Positions 13,401 through 22,429 are shown, numbered from the stretch's first letter. The stretch: 64,000 bases of DNA from Hanleya hanleyi (GCA_036873755.1 JAVTVY010051717.1:202842-266841), one strand, 5' to 3'. The notes: generated from the sequence alone by a model not told the origin. A program made the numbers and translations.

Positions 13401-16400
13401 TAACAATCTACAAATCCCCCTCACCACCCTCCTCGAGGTTTGTCACGGGTCCTTTTATTTGACTGTAGTTCCTGCTCTCATATTGTCGAAACATTTAGAA
13501 ATACTTAGAAAGAATCGTGTCGATGTTACTGGTGAGAATTCGGTCGATATGTCCATATGTACAGGCCTACTGTACAGAAACGTTAAGTTTGACTGGATTT
13601 TATTTCATTTATCTCTACATTCCACTAAAAATTCCAGATTTCTTTTTTTATGTAAAGCAGACGATATCCCGTTCTGCATTGTTGTTTCTATTAAAACTTC
13701 ATTATCCCAGCAGCGATTGAATTGCTGACACATACTGTCGATTATCGCCCATCCGGGTGCGTACGGTCGCGACAGAACCAAGCAATCTGTGGCGTAATAG
13801 GAGAAAATGAAAAACCCGACACTTGCACATAGCCACAGTTGGTATACTGTTTTCTACTAAGCTTCTCGGTTCACCCTGGTTCGAAAAGATTCTTGGTCGA
13901 AGGTAAGAACCCCAACTCAGCCAATATAGAAATAAAAAAAGTCCGTATTACAAAAAAAAACATTTATATAGATAGTAGATGAACATACGAGCAAACTGTT
14001 CATTCGATTATCGGAAGCTGTCTCGAAAAAGCTCTCAAACAGAATCACATCGTCTTGATAAGAAAGATATATGTCCCAAATAGAGACCAAGCAGAACCAG
14101 TTCCATCGAACACTCAAACACTGCGGGCGCATTGCATAGCCCAAATGGCATCACACTGAACAGAATTAAACCTAGGTGAATGCCAAAAGCGCATTTCTCG
14201 CGGGCATTGCCAGTCTCCTGATACTAGGTCCAGTGTGGTGAACCAGCATGCTCCCGACAAAGTATCCAATCACTCATCAATATGCGGCAACGGGTACGCG
14301 TCCTCAATGAAAATCAACATAAAACTTCGTGGTCCCGTCCTTCTTCCTGACAAGTACGACAGATGAGGATCACGGATTAGTGCTAGAATTGATCACATCT
14401 TCTTCAAGCACCCGAGTGCCTTTTCGACTATACCCGTCGGGTTATATGGCAATCTACGCGAAGAAACCTTGATGGGATTTGCTTTCTCCATGTGAATGTT
14501 ATGTTGGGCCATACCTGTACAGCAGGCTTACAATCAGGTTGAATGAACACATCTTCACACTGTATATGATACCAAACTAATAAGCAGAAGCGACCTTGTT
14601 CCCATCTCCGGGCTTATAATAGGGCGTACGTTTCATCTGAAACAGAGCGACTGTTGTGTTTTATCCCAGTCGTGCATTCTTGTGTAGCATTGTTCTCTTC
14701 AAAAAAGCGTGTAGGTTGTACTAGTTTATTCGATATTTACCTAAATACAAATGCTTCCACTGACAAGTGTTCCATGTTCCATGGATTTGAAATCTGAGGA
14801 CCTTGGGTGGTGGTTTGAGTTTTGGTTTTAAAATTGGAATGGTTGGATATCCAGCAACATGCAACCAGTTCTGATGCTTTAATTTGCTACACACACAAAA
14901 AGTGTGTTCCTCCTGCATGCATTTTATAGAGATAGTTGTTTGTCATGAGATCTAAGTCCCAATTTTTTACATTTATTTTCTCGATGATTGCAAAAATAAA
15001 TTGATGGTCGGTAGTTTTTAATCCTTTCTCATAACTCGCACACCATGCTGACTGAAGCTAAGGATATCGTTTTGCAGAGTAGTCATGAGGACCAACAGAT
15101 GAAGACGTTATGCTGCTTGTGTTGTGAGTCTGGGCCAATCAGAGCCACGCTTAAATTGCATCGTGGTGGCTTTGTGCCGGGAGAGAATCTCACGGTTTCA
15201 GCAGAAGTTATTAACAACTCCGGTACAGAAATTGCAAGCTCCAAATTACATTTTATACAGGTATGTCACAACAACAGTATGGAAGTCATTTCCTGTCAGG
15301 TCAAGGTCGTTTTGTTCTCCAGCTGCCTCCAAGATAGCTACAAGTAATTACGAGATCTATAACATAATTACGAGAACTATTTAGTTATTACAGGGTTTTA
15401 ACTCTTAATTACTAGATAGCTGGAGAAAAAAGGTTGGAAGTGGCACGAACTGGCGAAATAGCAGACTATACGTTCCCGAAGCTCTCTGTACAACAGCTCA
15501 CTTGGGGTCAGTTCTTCAACATGTTCACTCCAAATTAAAACAGAATATTTCTTCAGTCGAATGAAGTGCGAACTCAATGTACATGCATGTATCTGTACAT
15601 GTACTGAATCTTTAGGTCTATTGACAATGCGCATAAATTCATATTTTTCTGGAAGGAAATCGTATTTACCGCCCAAGGGAAGAAGAAAAAGGTCCCTCGA
15701 ACAGTTTTCACAATACAACATGGCGCCGTCGACCCGGGCGATACAGACGTGTGGATAGGGGAAGAGCCCCGCATCCCCGCCCTTCCTCCTTCCAGACTGG
15801 ATGGCTGCAAAATTATCGATATTTCCTACTGTGTCAAGGTATTTATGTCTCAGTTGTTAACGTGAAACCCCTTTTACCCTCGCGTAGCCTTAGTATCTCA
15901 GGAGTACCATGTTTCAGCCAAAATTAGCATAAATTGGAGTATTGTCATGTCCCTACGTACGTACAATATGTCAATTTCTGTTTTGTTGTTATCAATAAAC
16001 CTCAAGAATATACAGGAGTACCCAACTCAGGTGTGTTTTCCAAGATAATAGGAAAAATATATGAAATTATTTTGTTCTGGACATTTCAGTTCGTCGTGCA
16101 ACCCTCAATCTTGGCAATAGACTTGAAAATACCAATAGACGTCTTAATAGGGACCATCCCGCTTCATTCGGTGGTGGCGCAGTACCAGAACCAGCAGTTT
16201 CCGGAAATACAACTTGCTCAGCCAATTCAGCCCCAAGCTCAAACAGGCTACTCAGCACTGCGTGAGTATGACTCCGAATATTTCCTGGCGAGTATGAGCT
16301 TCAGATCTGAGATCGACAGACCAACGATCGAAGAATACCAACGACCGAAGAATGCGGTCCTTATATATTAAAGCCCAACTCACACAACGAAAAGTTTGTT

Positions 16401-19400
16401 GTATTAGAACAAAAACAGAAAACATCTGTTCGGAATAAATGTTCGTGAAATAAAAATTGTTTGATTTTTGCGAGCATGTTTTGCCCTGGAACGAATATTT
16501 CTCGCCACATCTTCCAAATATTTACCGGCGAGCCGCGCCCATGTGACAAAGGATTGAACCCGATGCTACGTCTATTTATGGCGTTGGCGCTTTGTTTCGA
16601 GATGAAATGTTAAGCCCAACGCACACAGCGAACATTTTGTTGTATAAGAACAAAAACATTATTTCGTGTTTCTGTCTGTTTTTGTTCCACACAGGGAACG
16701 TGGGCGTAGCCTCAGGGTTCAATTGTTTGTCACATGAGCGCGGCTCGCCAGTTGATTGGTTAATAGTTGAAAAATTTTCCGAGAAATGTTGGCAGTCACC
16801 GCACACAGACGACAAAAACTTGTTTCCGGGAAAAACTTGTTCGCAATATCAAACAAGTTTGATCTCACGAACATTTGTTCTGAACAGATGTTTTCTGGTT
16901 TTGGGCCCCACTCATAGCAAACAAAAACAGCTCAGAACACTGTTTTTGTTCTACTGCAACAAAATGTTTGCTATGTGCGTGGGGTTTGCGCTGTGTGTGT
17001 GGATTATGAAAAAACAACAGTTTTTGTTCTAATACAACAAAAAGTTCGCTGTATGCGTTGGACTTAAAGGGGCGACACAGTAAAATTATTTGAAAGTCGT
17101 GTAATAGGAAACAGTCCTTATTTGGTGTATTTTGTTTTTATATACCCGGGAGTACATTCATAAATCAACAATCTTAATAAATTAGTATCCTATCATTGCT
17201 CCTCAATCGTACATGTCGCTAAATAGGATCTTACGTATTTCAATTGGATTTGGTGTTCTGAGCGCACATAACATGAATATTTAATAGCATTATGACATCA
17301 TGGTCGCCTCTGGACTAATCCACTTGCAGTCGAGGAGGGGAGATGGGATCATCGCGCCCGTTTACCACATTGTTTACACCAAAGACCAGACCATATATCT
17401 ACCCCGTATTATGGTGCCATGATGTCGTGACCGCGGCGTCTGTTGCTGAGCCAACACAAAATTCTCTGTCATTGAATGTTCCCTTCAAAGCAGTATGAAG
17501 CGTCCTCAGGATTGGTTGACACTCGAGTTACTGCAAATCTGTTAGATCCTACAAGCGACATATCCAAATGAGGGAGGAGATAGGATTTAATTTCAATTAG
17601 ATTGATAAATCAATATATTCCTTTTCCCATGAATAGTCCCACTATAACATCTTTGACATGCAAGTATATCTAACTAGATTCTGTCCGCAAGTCCACAAAG
17701 AAAACACACAGATGATAAAAAACGTACTTTTAAAAAGTCTCTATTGTCTCTGTTACATTAGGGACTACGTTAAAAAGGAAAATTGCATTGGAAAATATTT
17801 TGGAAGGCGTTTTATTATTTACTGTAACAACAGAATTCTCCAAGGCAATGACAATTCTTGCCCGCCAATAGGAAGGAGAGTCATTCAAGACAAGTGTGAG
17901 CCAGATACACCCCTGTCACGAAATTGTATTAATTTGAAAAGCTAATACCAGGTACAATTAGATGAAAGTCAGTTTGGGCAGTGAGAGAGATGCTCTGGAT
18001 TCTTTCTGTTCAATTTCCATCGGCTTCCTATTGTGGGCCCATTTATTCACATCCTTTTGGGTAGATTCAGACTGGGGATGAAACGCGTATACAGACTGAG
18101 GTGTAGTAGAGAAAGGGCACTTTCGGAGGTGCTGGCTATGCCCCAAGTACTTCAAGGTTATTTGCATAGGGACACATACAGCAAAAGAAGGGGAAACCCC
18201 ACGCAACGCCTAACGCCTATCTTAACTCACTAACAGACGCATCCACGGTTGCTCCTGTCCAGACAAAAACTGTCATTTGATGTTACATCTCTAATATTCT
18301 CTCTTGTCCAGTAGAGTGATATGCGCCTGCGCACTCGAGGAGTAGTAGAGAAAGGAAGTTTCGGAAGTGCAAAGTAGCTCGTTTGGGGAAATGGAGTCAG
18401 GAGGGGGAAGAGGAGGAATGAGATTGAGTGATGGTGGTGGTGGGGATGTTTGTGGCTGTGACGGTGGTGGTGGTGCTGGTGGTGGTGATGGCATTGTCTT
18501 AACGCAGTGACGCCCTAACGCCCAATATGTCTTCTATACCGATTCCCATAATGTCTTATCACCATGATGCAGAGAGTTGAGAGAAAGAAAGATCAACACG
18601 TTCACAAGTTTTTATATAGTTGATTTTCACCTCTATATCATCATATCCATGCTGGGAGAGCCGTTTGTGGTATGTTTATAATTCTCGTAGGCTCTTGTTC
18701 AATCGGAAACCACCATTGGATGTTGTATTTGTCATATTCGTTCTTGTCTGTCATTGGTATTCTCGGCTGCTCTTGTTTAATCAGAAGCCGCCATTTGGTG
18801 CTAGATCAACCTTCGGCCACGTTCGCTCTTGTCCGTCGGAAGTATCCCTTATCATTTGAACGTCAACTGTGCACGTCTTTGGGATACGTTCGATTTTATG
18901 AACGTAACACCGTAACGTCCGCCAACGCCTAGCTTTCCGCTTCAACGATGGGTCTAGATATCCCATGAAATTGACACTAATTCAACGAATGCAGTAACAC
19001 CCGTCAACGCCCGTCGTTACGCCCTAATGTCCGTCTCAACGCCTTAACGCCCTATCTTAGCACCTTAACGCCCCATCAACGCCTTAACGCAACTCTTAAA
19101 CCCCTATCTGAACGCCACTATCAATGCCTCAACGCCTTATCCTGACGCCTTAACGCCCCATCTTGGCGCCTCAACGCCATATTTTACGCCTTAACGCCCT
19201 ATCTTAACGCCTTGAATTACACTACATATAAGGGAAGTGGGAAGAGGTCCCGACATACTGACAGTCACATGACTTCACAGTAAAGTCTTCTTGTTAACCT
19301 ATTCTGAAGCACATATCAAGAATCTAACGATTCCTATCGTAACGCCTTAACGCATTGTCAATCATCCCATCACACACATGCTTTGACAATTGGCCCTTGA

Positions 19401-20191
19401 CCCTTGATGAAAGTGAACTCATCACCGGAAGTGACTTCATCACCGAAAGTGGCGTCATCGCCCGCATGTTCACTCACTGGGCGAAAGTCACGCACCCTCT
19501 TACAAATGACGTCATCGTCGGAAGTGACGCCATCGCCGGAAGTGGCGTTAAGGCGTTGATGGGGCATTAAGGCGTTGAGACGGGCGTTAAGGCGTAACGA
19601 CGGGCGTTGACGGGCGTCACTGTTTTTCGACGAATTAGTGTCAATTCCATGGAATCAGAGCAGCCGGGTTAATTCACCAGTCGTTGAAGCGTTAAGCTAG
19701 GCGTTGGCGGGTGTTACTGTGTTACGTTCAAAAACGCAATCGTATCCCAAAGACTTGCACAGTTGACGTTCAAATGATTAGGGATATTTCCGACGAACAT
19801 GGGCGAAGGTTAACGCAACACCAAATGTCGGTTTCTGATTGGACAAGAGCCTACAAGAATTGTAAACATACCCAACGCGGCTCCTCCGGCATGGGTATGA
19901 TGTGATAGAGGGGATAATAAACTATATGAAAAATTGAGAACGTGTTGATCTTTCTTTCTCTCAACTGTCAGTATCATGGCGATAAGAAATTATGGGACTG
20001 GGTGTAGAAGACATATAGGGCATTAGGGCGTCACTGCGTTAAGACGAGCGCTCAGCAACGGCTTCACCACCCCCACCACCACCACAAACATCCACCACCC
20101 CCCACCACAAACCAACCCCATCACCACACTCACTCACGCAACAACCCTCTCATTCCTCTTCCTCTTGCTCCGCCTTCTCCTCTTCCCCACA

Positions 20192-20227
<36 letters not shown>

Positions 20228-22085
20228 TAGCTCTACCAGGTAGCCTGGGCGTACATGGCTCCATCTCCCCAAACGCGTTCCTTTGCACTTCCGAAACTCC
20301 CTTTCTCTATTACTCCTCGAGTGCGCAGGGTCATATCACTCCCAGTCTGACTCTACTGGGCCAGAGACAATTGTATAGATTCAACATCAAATGACGACTT
20401 TTGGTTGGACAGGAGCGGCCGTCGATGCGTCTGTTAGTGAGATAAGATAGGCGTTGCGTGGCGATTCCCCGTCTCTTGCTGCATGGATTGCCATGCAAAT
20501 GACATTGGAGTGCCTGGGGCATAGTCAGCACCTCCGAAAGTGCCTCTCTCTACTACACTTCAGTGAGTATAAGCGCTTCACTCCCAGTCTGGCTTTACTC
20601 AGTATGGTCTATAAATAGAACAGGATTTTTTCCAGAAAATTCCCCGAAAAATTTAAAATGGCATATAGGGCGATGACCTACAAAACAGGGTTTTCCCCGG
20701 CAAAATCCCCGTACAATGCCCTGGCGTAGCGCAATGGCGTCATCGAGGATCAACAAGTCTTAACATGGTTTAATCCGTGGTGTGAATGAATTGAAACATA
20801 GAGCCTGTCGATGGGTTAGTATTATATAATACCATGGGACAATCTCTCGCAAAATGTAAAACACTCCGCAGAGGTCATGGGGCAAATATACTGGGTTTCT
20901 GCTTTCTGTACTACTGAGGGGCAACTGGATTACTTCCCTTGATTTGTTTTTTTGTTCTTCTGAAATTGAGAGACTACACAATCTCAACAACAACACAATT
21001 ACTAGTTCTACGATTCACTAGGTGTAAAGTCCGTGTTCCACTTTTTATTTCCGGGGATACAACCGTTATCCCACCCAGCACCTCTCGGCAGGCCACGATC
21101 CGCTAAGAACCGATATTAACCCATCTAGATCTGATTGATAGGAGAAAATTTTACATGTACCCACTCATTACATGATCGGCCTCACATAGATACCCTCGCC
21201 GACCCAGTACACCCATTATTGGCCCCCCTCGATCAAAAAACGTCACACATTCTCTGTCTGCTCATGCGCACCATAACCCTGTTTTCTCCTACGAGTACTT
21301 CACTTTGATATCTTACACGACCCATGCGGCCCACGTCGACTCCAAAAACGTCTACTGCAATGTTATTTGCCCATAATTCACTGTCTGCACATGCGCGCCA
21401 TAACCTCACTCCCGGCTGGATGCTTCCCCACGAGTGCATCAATACGACACCTCACACGACCCATTCGGACCAAAGATAGTCCACATCGACTCCAAAACAT
21501 CCACCTCAGGGCTGCTTATACACTACGCATGCGTCATCGCGAGACAGAAAAAATAAGGTGCCACACCTCATACTGCAAATGTCCATGAGTGGGTTGCCCA
21601 TTAGGTTTAACATTGAAACAACTGAAGCGTACGGTCTTATTTAGGCGCAGATAACTCCTACTGGTTCGTCACGTGACCAGAAGTGACCTTTGACCCGGAA
21701 ATGACCTTTGACCCTTTGATAAGAGAGCAGTGCATTTTAATCTTTCTGAAATGACAATTTTAGTGAGAGTCATTGGGGGGAATTCTGTCTTGGTCGTAGT
21801 AAGGGGTTTTGTATACTTTTGTCTCAGCGTATAGACAGTCTACGGGTATAGTTATGCGATCAAATGTGTTTAACATTGTGATGTCAACCATAATTCATGT
21901 AAAACATACATAATAATGTGTCAATACTTTTTTATCCAGCTCCGCCGACCTATGAAGAATGTACATTCGGCAAGGTTAACATTCGAGCCGGAGAATCTGT
22001 TCACCTCCGGGGTGCCAAAGACTTCGCACCGGCCTATCCCTGTATCAGCTGGAAAAGTACCATTGGAGCTCTTGGACTCAACTGA
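4318..22085 (+). CDS. Arrestin domain-containing protein (alpha-arrestin), 7 exons
   Basis: A complete alpha-arrestin of 391 residues, assembled from exons 4318-4435, 5780-5926, 12959-13185, 15078-15260, 15656-15838, 16090-16261 and 21940-22085. All junctions have GT/AG and matching phases (1,1,0,0,0,1). Family members bridge membrane cargo, such as adrenergic receptors and transporters, to NEDD4-type ubiquitin ligases on endosomes. The arrestin N domain spans about residues 3-160. The C domain spans about 172-310 and includes the family phrase VLIGTIPLH. A ligase-binding PPTY motif (345-348) lies in a short tail. ARRDC2/3-like proteins usually have about 400-415 residues and two PPxY motifs; here I see one. 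The first in-frame ATG (4318) gives the usual family N-terminus, MGKL then a beta strand. ARRDC2/3/4-like is the closest guess; the exact orthologue is uncertain. Confidence 0.92.
4537..5140 (+). repeat. Diverged direct duplication in ARRDC intron 1
   Basis: Segments 4537-4790 and 4868-5140 align with each other. Both have CTAATATTCCTCGCC / CCAAAATATTCGCCG, then a tract ending in CAAACTGGCCC, then GAAACATT..AAATAC. The period is about 330 bp. The second unit runs into the repeat shared with 2.2 kb. Confidence 0.6.
5114..5325 (+). repeat. Dispersed repeat, copy 2
   Basis: This copy matches 2156-2345 and differs mainly by an A-run inserted near 5279-5289. It lies in ARRDC intron 1. Confidence 0.75.
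5378..5632 (+). mobile_element. SINE copy 1 (in ARRDC intron 1)
   Basis: The SINE is flanked by imperfect direct repeats CTCACGACTGTG (5366-5377) and CTCACGAGTGTG (5633-5644). The body has GATTTAACGTCGCTTTC, CATATCACGACGTTG, the CCGGGAACC..ACGGGTG module (duplicated in this copy), CAGTTAGTCGCCTC and GAGGCCTATTCTTACC. Three other full copies are in the window. It ends 147 bp before ARRDC exon 2. Confidence 0.85.
5780..5926 (+). CDS. ARRDC exon 2
   Basis: The acceptor CGTTTCCAG ends at 5779 and the donor is AAATT/GTACGT. The exon encodes the strand pair of the N domain, with GSGRVNWSET equivalent to the family G.a.V.W.E phrase, then a charged loop and YLDQKLLLFG. Phases 1/1 fit both neighbours. 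The donor lies at the very edge of an inverted-repeat element. Confidence 0.88.
5928..7096. mobile_element. Inverted-repeat element abutting ARRDC exon 2
   Basis: The ends are inverted repeats of about 55 bp. Left (5928-5985) and the reverse complement of right (7040-7096) share ACGTAT, TATGGCA.GCCGTTTCAG and TATT.AATCGGTTATT. Inside each end is an array of a ~20-bp motif of the form CACATATGTACAAAACTTTTC, in opposite orientation at the two ends (about 6000-6280 and 6815-7045). The middle has ~38-bp repeats rich in AATAATAG (6437-6517). It has no transposase, so it is a non-autonomous element. Confidence 0.7.
7335..7609. mobile_element. MITE with ~45-bp terminal inverted repeats
   Basis: TACGGAAGC.TAGATAGGAC at 7335 recurs inverted, ending at 7609, and the match extends through ATGGGTGAAAATTATTTTT. 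TA is present at both outer ends, compatible with a TA target duplication. Two GGTCGGAGATGTATCTC-like units lie inside. It resembles Tc1/mariner-type MITEs and has no coding capacity. Confidence 0.75.
8188..8727. mobile_element. Inverted repeat pair of ~79 bp (probable DNA element)
   Basis: Segment 8188-8266 is the diverged reverse complement of 8649-8727. Both carry AATACCGACGGTCACGGAT, a central CAACTTT and GGGGGTCA. The outer limits are unclear. Frames in between are short and unmatched. Confidence 0.55.
8836..9138 (+). mobile_element. 302-bp element A with 10-bp target duplication
   Basis: The element is flanked by the perfect direct repeat AAAACTTAGT (8826-8835 and 9139-9148). The reverse complement is present at 36182-36483. 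The ends TAGACTGTAGTA and (inverted) AGCCTATAGTA are similar to each other. It contains CCAATCATTGG, a TATTTATAG box and CACGTG. It has no ORF and no poly-A. The duplication length resembles Mutator-type elements, but that is inference. Confidence 0.75.
9149..9739. other. Intron 2 spacer, no recognised feature
   Basis: AT-rich sequence with a short GTTATAACGTTATAAC repeat near 9672-9690. I see nothing else. Confidence 0.4.
9741..11510 (+). mobile_element. LINE insertion with TTGAA-type 3' tail
   Basis: The RT frame is followed by a short 3' UTR with AATAAA (11476-11481) and a tail of ATTGA/TTGAA units to about 11510. Such microsatellite tails are normal for CR1/L2-like LINEs. The 5' boundary near 9740 is approximate. 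No clear target duplication was found. Confidence 0.8.
9743..11386 (+). CDS. Non-LTR retrotransposon reverse transcriptase (5'-truncated)
   Basis: A 547-codon open frame of a LINE, in the same orientation as the host gene and inside its intron 2. The enzyme family copies element RNA into DNA at a nicked target. Motif A FIDFKKAFD is at about residues 40-48, RQG at 100-102 and the catalytic FADD at 140-143. A C-terminal CCHC knuckle (C472, C475, H485, C490) is typical of the CR1/L2/jockey group. The endonuclease domain and the first RT block are missing, so the copy is 5'-truncated and immobile, yet the remaining frame is intact, which suggests a fairly recent insertion. The ATG at 9743 is only the first in frame. 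Clade assignment is inferred. Confidence 0.9.
   Translation: MSEDQYNVMMIDHRTVDNIFILKSLIDSYITQNKPLFTAFIDFKKAFDMVDRTMLLEKMVKVGITGNLLGIVHSLYLKSTYQVQTSSGLSPKYFSSRGVRQGCNLSPTLFNIFIDDIGKFFSPACQSPSLHEEPLSHLLFADDLVIFSETPEGLQNSLNAVDHFSASNKLPVNIEKSNILIFNKRIQKRLHAIKFLLGSKQLKIVRSYKYLGVIINDRGRFDEGVADLKSKGMKAVHSLYQSVFKHDPSVTTSMKLFNTVVKPILLYGSEIWGADLSCISKCDKLHVESVHIKFCKYVLGAGKYASNWAVRAELGSHPLIYDIMLNLINFTYRLKNIPKTRLLFHAFESSKALILKNKPNWFMKVQSLTSEINVWHLIEVNQSRSIVIENVKAKVTAHLISLFVTSEENKSSSKLKSYLQVKTKYAIEPYLIHTTNKKYRESFCRLRLSNHKLRVETGRHCKPKIPHEQRICTHCSTGAVENEIHFLLHCPHYAELRQKLFTDIKRNFPHFETMLSDEKYHTIMTNNFPSLCGTVCGYVYHCMQLRT
11511..12105. other. Intron 2 spacer, no recognised feature
   Basis: No gene or repeat is recognised. 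Short frames lack motifs. Confidence 0.4.
12106..12192 (+). mobile_element. Short LINE 3' end with (TTGAA)n tail
   Basis: A TTGTGGATG triplication leads into CAAATAAATTGAATTGAAT and further TTGAA units. This is the layout of the LINE 3' ends at 11.5 kb and 54.5 kb. It is probably an extremely 5'-truncated insertion from a related LINE. Confidence 0.5.
12959..13185 (+). CDS. ARRDC exon 3 (end of arrestin N domain)
   Basis: The acceptor TTTTGTTACAG ends at 12958 and the donor is CTCTG/GTAAGT. The exon encodes the strands with HVFDFKFQLP, SSFEAKYGRVRYFV and the KPW..D..V...F.V phrase, the most conserved stretch of the alpha-arrestin N domain. Phase 1 in and phase 0 out. The frame stays open past the donor to 13728 by chance. 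Confidence 0.93.
13990..14500 (-). pseudogene. Gypsy-type LTR-retrotransposon RT relic
   Basis: Read on the - strand, scattered frames give the order expected of a Ty3/gypsy-type reverse transcriptase. There is an LPY block near 14450, a YPLP..DE block near 14300, an LDL.SG block near 14230, an MPFGL.NAP block near 14130 and a degenerate D-D catalytic box near 14050. Stops and frameshifts separate the blocks. No LTRs, gag or protease are visible. It is a dead fragment in ARRDC intron 3. Confidence 0.75.
14501..15077. other. Rest of ARRDC intron 3
   Basis: The part near 14500-14700 may continue the gypsy-type relic upstream of its RT, but it is too decayed to say. The remainder shows nothing apart from the acceptor of exon 4. 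Confidence 0.4.
15078..15260 (+). CDS. ARRDC exon 4 (start of arrestin C domain)
   Basis: The acceptor TTTTGCAG ends at 15077 and the donor is ATACAG/GTATGT. The exon has 61 codons in phase 0. It encodes a cysteine-rich KTLCCLCCESGPI linker, as in ARRDC2/3/4, then GGFVPGENLTVSAEV, which opens the C domain (G+.PGE.+...aei). Confidence 0.93.
15656..15838 (+). CDS. ARRDC exon 5
   Basis: The acceptor is ATTTTTCTGGAAG (ends 15655) and the donor is TCAAG/GTATTT. The exon has 61 codons in phase 0. It encodes a lysine-rich strand (QGKKKKV) and then IPALPPSRLDGCKIIDISYCV. The latter matches the family pattern IP..PP..L..C.II.+.Y. The exact acceptor was chosen because it keeps phase 0 with exon 4 and the expected domain length. 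Confidence 0.85.
16090..16261 (+). CDS. ARRDC exon 6 (end of C domain)
   Basis: The acceptor GACATTTCAG ends at 16089 and the donor is ACTGC/GTGAGT. The exon encodes DLKIPIDVLIGTIPLH, the last conserved strand of alpha-arrestins, and then a glutamine/proline-rich tail (QPIQPQAQTG). It ends in phase 1, completed by exon 7. Confidence 0.93.
16368..17067. mobile_element. TTAA-flanked inverted-repeat elements (piggyBac-like MITE)
   Basis: A 458-bp unit (16610-17067) has TTAA at both ends and inverted repeats of about 48 bp starting G[CT]CCAACGCA.ACAGCGAA, then TTTGTTGTAT.AGAACAAAAAC. A partial second copy in the same orientation precedes it from TTAA at 16368. Another hairpin of the same family lies inside at 16900-16985. 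There is no transposase. TTAA targets suggest piggyBac mobilisation. Confidence 0.7.
17140..17640. repeat. Long imperfect inverted repeat
   Basis: Left 17140-17310 and right 17430-17640 are diverged reverse complements. Shared blocks include AAT.CTATC.CTC, ATGTCGCT and GGATCT.AC, and CATGATGTCGTGA pairs with a counterpart near 17290. It may be another small palindromic DNA element directly after the TTAA element. Confidence 0.5.
17641..18057. other. Intron 6 spacer, no recognised feature
   Basis: Short open frames only. No motif or repeat was identified. Confidence 0.4.
18995..19210 (+). repeat. Short tandem CTTAACGCC array
   Basis: About 18 diverged units of the type CTTAACGCCC, with variants ATCTTAACG and CTCAACGCC, lie in the left arm of the foldback element. 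Inverted counterparts are found at 19555-19620. Confidence 0.7.
20188..20225 (+). repeat. (AC)n microsatellite
   Basis: A run of about 19 AC dinucleotides lies in the right arm of the foldback element. It has no counterpart in the left arm, so it arose after the palindrome formed. Confidence 0.9.
20607..21199. other. Intron 6 spacer, no recognised feature
   Basis: Two AAATTCCCCG / AAATCCCCG phrases recur at 20640-20715. Nothing else is recognised. Confidence 0.4.
21200..21580 (-). repeat. Satellite block in ARRDC intron 6
   Basis: The reverse complement shows about 2.3 units with GGGTCGTGT.AG.T.TC, GTGAAGTACTCGT, a CGCATG.GCAGAC box and AGACGTTTTTGGAGTCG. These are the landmarks of the ~152-bp satellite at 58.6-60.9 kb, here in opposite orientation. 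Confidence 0.7.
21940..22085 (+). CDS. ARRDC exon 7 (PPTY tail, stop)
   Basis: The acceptor TTTTTTATCCAG ends at 21939. With the leftover base of exon 6 the frame reads PPPTYEE, the NEDD4-family WW-domain ligand, and then FAPAYPCISW. The latter matches the aromatic/proline phrase near the C-terminus of alpha-arrestins. The stop is TGA at 22083-22085. Confidence 0.92.
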
Positions 22086-22429
22086 CAGTGATTGAGTAAA
22101 CGTTGATAGATCGAGCAAGTCTCCAATATTTTCCAAGGGCGTAGATGGAGGAGGGGGAAGCGGGGGAGGGGCAAAATATTGATACTGAAAATTATACTGT
22201 TCCAGGAATTTACACAAATTCTTCTGGTGATGCTAGTCTATTTGCCGGATTTGTGCCAGACTTGAGCTTAGTTAACGGCTTCGTGTAACCGTATCTCACA
22301 ACCTTGGTAACACATTCCTGTTGCGTCAGTTAGTGGAAACTTTGTGGTGTCGGAACATGCATGTTGCCAGCTGTTTTTCCCCGTGATGGCAGATCGGTCA
22401 AACCCTTTCAAATGAAATTCACTACATCT

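Larger units (their letters stand above)
18058..20606. mobile_element. 2.5-kb foldback-like palindrome
   Basis: The left arm (about 18058-19080) reads as the reverse complement of the right arm (about 19555-20606). Matching landmarks in order are a CAGACTGGG end, GTAGTAGAGAAAGGCACTTTCGG, a CAACGCCTA tract, GTCTGTTAGTGAG, ACTCGAGGAGTA, a GGTGGT-rich tract, a hairpin module, CCAATCAGAA, GGCGTTGGCGG and ACGGGCGTTGACGGG. The centre (about 19080-19555) has CTTAACGCC-type 11-mers and GGAAGTGACGTCATC-like units. There is no ORF. The layout matches foldback elements: very long, internally repetitive inverted ends. Confidence 0.75.

Noticed and set aside
12937..13728. 263-codon single-exon gene
   Set aside because: Only 12959-13185 is real (ARRDC exon 3). 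The rest is intron read-through past a strong GTAAGT donor.
16592..17032. 146-codon frame on the + strand
   Set aside because: It lies entirely in the TTAA-bounded inverted-repeat element, with no domain and frames on both strands.
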